Shown piece after piece: positions 57,842 through 64,000 of a DNA stretch of 64,000 nt. The stretch is from positions 4,149,012 to 4,213,011 of the forward strand of contig OZ029920.1 in assembly GCA_964023275.1 (NCBI GenBank), read 5' to 3'. The position numbers and the translations under genes are program-made. The first letter of the stretch is position 1; each line of letters starts with the position of its first letter. This DNA is from Norana najaformis. Taxonomy: Eukaryota; Annelida; Clitellata; Crassiclitellata; Hormogastridae. Under the pieces are notes generated by a model, which was not told the origin of the DNA, did not search any database, and was given only the letters and a program-made list of their open reading frames with translations.

Positions 57842-58926
57842 ATGTCGGTTTGTGTTTCTGCGTGTCTGTCTGTCTATCTGTCAATGATATGACATGTGGT
57901 TATCTAAAGATCGAAAGCACCTAATTTCACATCTAAAAGATGTCGTCTTAATGCTTTATCTTCCTATCAACGCCATTCTCCAAAAACCGCCACTGCCTTT
58001 TATCGGTTGGTGCCAGCCAGAAGCCTGGATAATGGACGATTTTAGCGACCCGAATCATGTTTGACACAGCATCGTTAAGCAGAAACTATTATTAGGCCTA
58101 TTTGGAGAAATATCAATTAGTCATAGTATCTTCTTTTAAATGACATCGGGTGGCTTAAAGGTCCATTGATTCCGATTGCATTGAATTTCTTCACTCCTGG
58201 GGATTCTTGTAACGATTGAACGAAAACGGGAAAGATATGAAAATAGAAAGAAGCGATATAAAGGTGTCGAACTATAACCTAAAAATTCATTATAATTATT
58301 ATATTTAACTGTGTTTATGCACAATTAAAACGTTTTTTCGACGCTAAATACTCCTAGTTTTCGTTTAATCTCTCGTGAAACTCCACTACTGCCTTTAATC
58401 GGGTTGTGCCAGACCGAAGACTTGATAAAGGTGGCCGACGCTAACGATCTCTGCATGACACAGCGTAATTAAACAGAAAACTACCACCAAAGATCATAGT
58501 AAGTATCCATTTATAAGATAACGTAAGGTATGGTCGACGTCAACGGCCCTGACAGTCGCAAGATGTCGTTAAACAATGGAAACTTCTTCTAAAGTTTATA
58601 ATAGCAGTCTAAAACGACAGATGATGCGAGTTAACGTCGACGTCAATGACCCAACCATCCACAAGATGTCGTTAAACGTAGGATACAAGAGATGAATTTG
58701 AGACATTATTATAAAAATATGTTAGGGCAATAATGAAAGATGTATGCAGCTTCAGGCTCTTCCAAAAAGTAAAAATGAGACGTCAACGCCCCTGACCCTC
58801 TAAAAGATTGGTGTTTATATACCACCTAATTTTGTAAACACAGTTTAGACACCTTTTAATCGCTTCTCCTTACCTTATAAATTCCTCATTTTCGTTTATT
58901 GTTAGTAGTATCTTATTGTTAGTAGT
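57842..58926 (-). repeat. P block, copy 3
   Basis: Old ACT-SINE relatives on + at 57985-58098 and 58383-58492. A + module near 58230-58270. Reversed cores GCAAGATGTCGTTAAACAAT near 58557 and CACAAGATGTCGTTAAACGT near 58660, TTCAGGCTCTTCCAAAAAGT near 58750, reversed element TTTAGACACCTTTTAATCGC near 58844. Colinear with 4330-5470 and 18781-19900. Confidence 0.65.
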
Positions 58927-59038
58927 AACTCCGCCACTGTCTTGTTTTGGGTAGTGCCAGTCCCAAGCCTAGATAAAGGAGGAGGGCGACGGTAACGGCC
59001 TTTGATGCCATAAGATTTCGTTAAACACTGGAACTACT
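58927..59038 (+). repeat. ACT-SINE copy with 11 bp target-site duplication
   Basis: AACTCCGCCACTGTCTTG to GGAACTACT, 112 bp. ATTGTTAGTAG lies before (58915-58925) and after (59039-59049) and is perfect. Confidence 0.86.
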
Positions 59039-59049
59039 ATTGTTAGTAG

Positions 59050-60170
59050 CAGTAACATTAAGTTTTGAACAACATATCGTAGGTGCCAAGGTTATATAAA
59101 CCAGAATTACACAAAAGGTTCTTCAAAGTAACATCCAATTGTTTGGTAAAACTTTTCCATAAACTTTTTCTGTGCAAATTTGTTCTTTACAACAATGTAG
59201 CAGTAGATGTGAAATGGATTCCTGAACGTTGCACTTAGCGCATAGATCAGTGGGATGCAGTTCAGGATTGTAAAATCTGTTGTTTCAATTCAATCGACCC
59301 AGTCTTAATCGATTTAATTGTACATTTGAGTTTCGTTAAATAGAAGTTAGCAAAGAAGAGGGGGCATCAGAATTTCAAAATTTTCAAATTAAATTAACAA
59401 ATTTACAAATCTTCATGATAAATTAAACTACACTAGACGCTATCACATTAGGTCAGATTGTGTTAGAATAGATTTGGTTAAATCATAATTTGACCAAACA
59501 AGCACGTTCACTGCATGTAGATTATTCCTTGCATTAACGAACAGTAACGTACGTTGAAACAAAAAGTAAAATGAGGCCTGCGTGAAACTGGTCTGGCAGT
59601 TACAAGATGTCGTTAATCTCGCTATACTACAAATTATATCACATTGCTCGGACACCTTTAAATCAGTTGTTTTGGGCGCTATTTATGGCTCATTTTCGTT
59701 CTTTCGATAGCCTATTATATGATCATTCCATATATTGAGTGGGGGACGTTACCGCCCCTGTCAGTAACAAGACGTTGTTAAACACTCCATGCTACTTATA
59801 TAAATTAAGGACACATTTAAAAACATTTAAGTCGCTTTTCCGCCACTATCTTGTTTGGGGGTAGTGCCAGTCCCAAGCCTGGATAAAGGAGGAGGGCGAC
59901 GTCAACGACCTTTGATGCCATAAGATGTCGTTAAACAATGGAACTACTAAATCGCTTTCCACCGTAATACAATCCTCATTTTTTCATTGATTTGCAAGTT
60001 TGATTGATATGTGGGACTTAACAGCCCTGGCAGCCACAAGATGTCTTGAAACAATAGCTGCTACTAGTAAGTGCTCAGCTGTATTCGACACCTGAAAATC
60101 GTGTTGCTCCACGCTATAAATAGCGCGTTCACTCGCCAGTTCGGGTAACATAGAACTGTCCGAAATAAGG
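59050..60170 (-). repeat. N block, copy 5
   Basis: 59100-59390 is unrecognised. Then ACTAGACGCTATCACATTAG near 59433, GTTACAAGATGTCGTTAATC near 59598, ACACCTTTAAATCAG near 59661, a reversed core near 59765, GGCAGCCACAAGATGTCTTG near 60029 and AAGTGCTCAGCTGTATTCGA (60070). Confidence 0.62.
59839..59948 (+). repeat. ACT-SINE copy with about 10 bp target-site duplication
   Basis: TCCGCCACTATCTTG to GGAACTACT. Flanks AAGTCGCTTT (59829-59838) and AAATCGCTTT (59949-59958) differ once. Confidence 0.82.
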
Positions 60171-60468
<298 letters not shown>

Positions 60469-61145
60469 CCAGGACCGATTCTGATGTTGTTTTCACACGT
60501 GCCATAACTAATTATGTTAACAAGTTCAACTGGAGGCAGAAATTGTTCACAAAACAGGCAAAGTCATCAAAAGTCAGTATTTAGGCTGAGAGAAAGCACA
60601 GGTGGACGACTGGATGGATCAGGGAAGTAATTTCTACAAAATGTAGGCTTATTATCAGGTGTTCAACGACATACTACGGCTGCCATAACCGCTTATGTCG
60701 AACACACGTTGTTAATCTATATATTACATTAGAGACTAACAATTGTTGTTGTTGTCCATGGGTTTAACGGCATCTTATGGCAACTAAGAAAATTACTAAT
60801 AATTGTGCGAAAGGTATTCTTTATATAGCAACTTAAACAGCGATATAAAGGTGTCTAAGAGTAACAGAATATCATTTTAATAGCAATAGCATAACAGCGA
60901 TATAAAGGTGTCTAAGCGTAACCGAATATATTTTTATTAGCAATATTTTGTAACGACTTATTATGGCTGCCGGAATTTTGCAGTAGGAAGTTTCAATGCA
61001 ACAGAAAACTGAGGACCTCTTCATGATCTGCTAGATAAGTGTACGCGAGTTTTAGAAAGACTTTGCGTTGAGTGTTTAACGACACCCTGTACCTGCCAGG
61101 GCCGTTAACGTCGAGTCTACAATTGCATGCAGTCAGCGAGGCATT
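60469..61145 (+). repeat. R/U-type modules with a tandem module duplication
   Basis: TATTTAGGCTGAGAGAAAGC (60579) and the core near 60665 match R copy 1 at 39957. A piece of repeat Z is at 60747-60785. AACAGCGATATAAAGGTGTC occurs twice (about 60837 and 60893), a tandem duplication of about 60 bp. 60965-61140 matches part of the U block. Confidence 0.6.
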
Positions 61146-61232
61146 ATTAACTCTGAGAGGCTCACCTATAAAAAATCAAATATTGGGTAACTTGGGGTGA
61201 ATTTTACTTGTGATATCAGACATAAAATTACA

Positions 61233-62262
61233 CCACCTTCTTCAGCCAACAGCGGTAATTGCATTTATGACAGCGACCTTTGAAACGCCCCATCTGCTGT
61301 GTGTCGCCTGTTGCTATCTTTACCGTCTCTCCCTCCATATACTAAAGGGCTCTTTCACCGATGGCTGAAGAGCTATCGTCGGAGTTTCCTCGCGCGTTTC
61401 TATCCAAGGAATGCAAAGAGATTTCCCAAGCTCCAGAATGAAAATTCTGCACACATCATATCACGACTTCAGTCGGGATATTTGCCCAGCCAAACAACGG
61501 AACTGCTGTGCTCTGAAATGTCAAGCAGAGTAAAAAAACAGTTGACGGTGACCAGCGACGAATATTGGCAACAGAGTTTGTCCAGAATGTCCACTGTTCC
61601 CTGTGTCCTATTATAATCTATAATGATGTTCGGCTTGCTTTCCACCTCGGGATAAATGGTCTTGTATTTGATGTAGCGTTGAAAACATTACAAAGCATCG
61701 GTTTTTCTTCGGATTGACTGTGCTTCCCGTTTCCGATCAGCCAGCATCTGCCCAGGAATCACTCCGTTATTTTTGTGTAAAGTACCAATTATAGTAGTAA
61801 TTTCAGTGTTTAACGACATATTATACGGCAGTAAAGGCCGTTGACATCGCCCTCCTCCTTTATCCAGGCTTGGGACTGGCTCTACCCGACTAAAGGAAAT
61901 GGCGGAGTTATCATAGGAATTAGTAGTAGTTCCTCAGTTTAACGACATTTTATGGCATCAAACCATTAACGTCGCCCTCCTCCTCTTTCCGGGATTGGGA
62001 CTGACACTTACCCAAACAAGGCACTGGCGGAGTTTGAGTTAATTATGGTAAGCTTATTTTGTAGAAGTGGCTGTGTGTTTTGCGTGAAAAAGGTGTCCAT
62101 AGTAACATTGCGTCCTGATCCATATAACCGCTGACAAAGATTCTTTACAACACGCGCCCCTTGTAATTTCTCAGCTGTGGCTGTCAATTTTTCCAAGATA
62201 TGCTTGCATGTGGCCACAGTAAACGGTGGCGCAATCTGAACCCACCCAAATTTCTGTTCCAT
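61233..62262 (-). pseudogene. piggyBac-like transposase, fragmented
   Basis: From 62262: GSGRNVTMDTFFT and LLQNKLTII, then a break by two SINEs (61793-62040). The minus strand then reads GTLHKNNGVIPGQMLADRKR, a stop, and in another frame IIIDYNRTQGTVDILDKLC and FFTLLDISEHSS. In piggyBac transposases these are the RNxTxDNxFTS, KLTxxGTxRxNK and YNxxKGGVDxxD blocks in this order, the last with a catalytic Asp. A short Cys-rich end (GRCHKCNYRCW) precedes a stop near 61230. Stops and frameshifts make it non-functional. The N-terminal half is missing. The + frame 61299-61616 is antisense to it. Confidence 0.85.
61793..62040 (-). repeat. Pair of ACT-SINEs inserted in the piggyBac relic
   Basis: Copies at 61793-61909 and 61922-62035. 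AATTAT flanks the pair (61787-61792 and 62041-62046). Removing the pair joins KLTII to GTLHKNN of the transposase, so the SINEs are younger than the piggyBac insertion. Confidence 0.85.
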
Positions 62263-62540
62263 ATTTCGCAGGCTTAATTAACTTTCATTAGCGGCAGATA
62301 ACCGTCGGGACATCTTACACGCTAATTATCAACAAAAATGGCAAATGTATGACATCAATCACGTGACCATCAACCAAAATAAGTAAGACAAACATATGCA
62401 ATCAAGGAAAATTCATCTAGGAACAGATACAACAAAAGCGTAATGCATAGATCCATTGCTGTAGAACTATGCAGCACAGATACAGACAGTGGGGTGAAAA
62501 ATTCACCATATGTTGGCTTCTAAATGTTGAAAACATGATC

Positions 62541-62925
62541 GGTCTATTCTTCTTGTCCATGGGTTTAACGACACCTTATGGCAACTAAGGCCGTTGACGT
62601 CTTCGACATGCAAATGTTGTTGACGTTGTCCTTAAGTTCATTTCTTTCTTCTTATCGTTTCCTTTAAGATTTTTGTTTCCGTAGGTAATGTATGTATTTT
62701 TTTAAACTGATTGCAGCACGACATGGATGAGAGACCAAATGCAGGCGAAGGGGGTTTTGTTGACTGGTTGATGGCACCTTTGTCGACTTCTTGTTGGTTT
62801 TCTTCTTGTTAGAAGACTGTCCACTGTCCATTACGGCTCTTGTGTGTCCATTAAAGGTCTTCTCAGTTGCTATAAAGCCTTTTTTTCAATATCTGATTTA
62901 TATATTTTCTGTATTTTTTGTCTTT
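62541..62925 (+). repeat. Repeat Z, copy 2
   Basis: Near-identical to 20590-20955 (TTCTTGTCCATGGGTTTAAC, GCACGACATGGATGAGAGAC, GTTGACTGGTTGATGGCACC). It ends with a minisatellite much longer than in copy 1. Confidence 0.75.
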
Positions 62926-63170
62926 TCACTGGCCATTTCGGCTCTTTTGTAGCCTTCAGGCTCTTTTGTGGCCATTTAAGGCTCTTTTGTGGCCATCAGG
63001 CTCTTTTGTGGCCATCGGGTTCTTTTTTGCGATCAGGCTCTTTTGTGGCCATCGGGCTCTTTTTTGTCCATCAGGCTCTTTTGTGGCCATAAGGCCCTTT
63101 TGTGGCAGTCAAGGCTCTTTTGTGGCCGTCAGGGTTCTTTGTGGCCATTTAGGCACTTCTCAGTTGCCAT
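62926..63170 (+). repeat. Minisatellite, GGCTCTTTTGTGGCCATCA unit
   Basis: About a dozen units of 17-20 bp. Copy 1 of repeat Z has only two related units (GGCTCTTGTGTGTCCATTA type). Unit length varies and frames on all three + phases stay open over it, so the three overlapping frames are not evidence of a gene. Confidence 0.88.
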
Positions 63171-64000
63171 AAAGGTTTATATAAGTGCGATATCAAGGAC
63201 ATAAAGGCTACGGCAGCGTTTGAAATGAACTTCGATTAAGCGAACCAACTATTTATAACATAGGAAAATGCGATTTAAAGGTGACAAGAGGTTTAGTAGT
63301 GACCGTGTTTAACGACATCTTGCGTGAGCCTAAGCCGTTTTACGACAAACTCAAATTGTGAAACGAAAGTTAACCAAACCATCGATTTAGCGAACATGAG
63401 CTATAAAAATTTAAGTTTGGAGAACAAAATTTAAAGGATGTCTAAGCGTTGCTCTAATAATTAATTAATAATTAATATTAAGTAATCTAAGTGGCCCAGT
63501 GGTCCATTGGTAACTATTTTGTCAAATGTCATGTGGTTGCTGGTTCGACTCCTGGGAATGTTGTTCGCGCACACCGTGCCGCTGTCACCAAGCAGTAAAA
63601 TTTGATCCCAGTGTAAGCTGTGAATAAACGGCAAGTCCTGCGATGCACTGGTCCCGTTTCCAGGAACTTGGGATTCGTCCATTGCCGGATTAAGGCCTAG
63701 AAAGGGAGATGTGGGATATGGGATACTTTACTTTTTTCTACTAAGCATAGGCTAATTTTAGAAACAGTTTCGAGAGTTGAAAGCCATCTTACGACTGCCA
63801 AGACCATTAACGTCGAACTTCCATCGATCATGCGTAGGCAAGAGTTTTATAAACGACTTCAAATGGTCGAATAATAACGAGTGAATCATTGCTACAGATA
63901 TTTTAATATGGCACTTCATCGGATATCTCATTACAAGCTCTTTTATCTATTCTTACAAATTTCACATCCCTTTTTATACAATACCAAGAATAAATCGATT
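63171..64000 (+). repeat. Modules and start of another N block
   Basis: Modules with GCGATTTAAAGGTGAC (63269) and TTTAAAGGATGTCTAAGCG (63430), cores near 63310 (GTGTTTAACGACATCTTGCG) and 63785. The last 60 bp (ACAATACCAAGAATAAATCG) match the ATAAATCGATGG start of N blocks near 14300, 42972 and 56751. Confidence 0.58.
63488..63736 (+). repeat. tRNA-derived SINE B, longer copy
   Basis: A box GTGGCCCAGTGGT (63491-63503) and B box GGTTCGACTCC (63542-63552) in tRNA-like spacing, then the same body as 16665-16915 (CTGTCACCAAGCAGTA, GTCCATTGCCGGATTAAGG) and the end GGGATACTTTACTTTT. The two internal boxes are the pol III promoter type of tRNA SINEs. Confidence 0.78.

Larger units (their letters stand above)
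61146..62530 (-). mobile_element. Decayed piggyBac-like DNA transposon
   Basis: The transposase relic spans about 62262 to 61230 on the minus strand. The left end lies between 61140 and 61230 and the right end somewhere in 62265-62540. I could not fix terminal repeats. TTAA occurs at the left edge (61147-61150), which would fit the piggyBac target, but this is weak. Confidence 0.6.

Noticed and set aside
61299-61616. 105-residue + strand frame
   Set aside because: It is antisense to a recognisable piggyBac transposase relic.
62926-63170. Repeat-containing protein gene in three overlapping frames
   Set aside because: All three + frames are open over the minisatellite, and the paralogue at 20590 has no such frame.

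Overview
The window looks like gene-poor, heavily rearranged nuclear DNA from a metazoan invertebrate; I cannot name the phylum. The evidence is several non-LTR retrotransposon remnants with animal-type domains (APE-like endonuclease, reverse transcriptase, RNase H), a decayed piggyBac transposase, a transposon encoding a protein type I associate with invertebrate genomes, tRNA-derived SINEs, AT-rich sequence and abundant tri- and tetranucleotide microsatellites. I found no convincing host protein-coding gene, rRNA or functional tRNA. Nearly all other long open frames are microsatellite translations or antisense shadows of mobile elements.

The dominant feature is an old, diverged, modular array filling most of the 64 kb. 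Its basic module is about 120 bp: TATATAA, then AGGTGTCTAA starting 27-28 nt after the first T of TATATAA in eight copies I measured, then 40-45 nt later a core reading roughly TTTAACGACATCTTGTGGC, a 4-5 nt loop, and AGCCGTTGACGTCGACC, which can form a small hairpin. I located about 50 copies of the AGGTGTCTAA element on the + strand and about 17 on the - strand. The modules are joined by less conserved spacers into larger blocks, which I call K, P, N, R, S, T, U and D. Each block type recurs at several places in a different order, so the region looks like an ancestral array that was repeatedly duplicated and shuffled. Modules face + in K, R, S and U blocks and mostly - in P and N blocks.

On top of the array sits a younger SINE-like family of about 111 bp, here called ACT-SINE. 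It starts AACTCCGCCACTGCC and ends in an (ACT)n tail. Many copies have 6-14 bp target-site duplications, and there is one perfect 14 bp example, one dimer, nested copies and tandem pairs. Its 3' half contains the same core as the old modules, in the reverse sense. Other insertions are tRNA-derived SINEs (about 1.9, 16.7, 55.6 and 63.5 kb), LINE fragments (2.8, 12, 13, 17.7, 21, 27.3-28.8, 30.7, 31.8, 43.8-46.3, 49.4 and 52.2 kb), a 2.6 kb terminal-inverted-repeat transposon (23.3-25.9 kb) and a piggyBac relic (61.2-62.3 kb).

Layout: 0-5 kb K and P blocks; 6-11 kb two K blocks; 11-15 kb nested LINEs, S, T and N blocks; 15-18 kb a GC-richer unrecognised insert, SINE B and a LINE; 18-23 kb P and K blocks with repeat Z and an RNase H LINE end; 23.3-25.9 kb transposon; 26-36 kb further K blocks with three LINEs; 36-39 kb D, U and N blocks; 39-52 kb two R blocks around an N block and a LINE 5' end; 52-57 kb S, D, T, U and N; 57-61 kb P and N; 61-64 kb piggyBac, repeat Z with an expanded minisatellite, then more modules. 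There is no operon or pathway. The open question is whether the modules are only dead repeats or an array of promoter-plus-hairpin units producing small RNAs.
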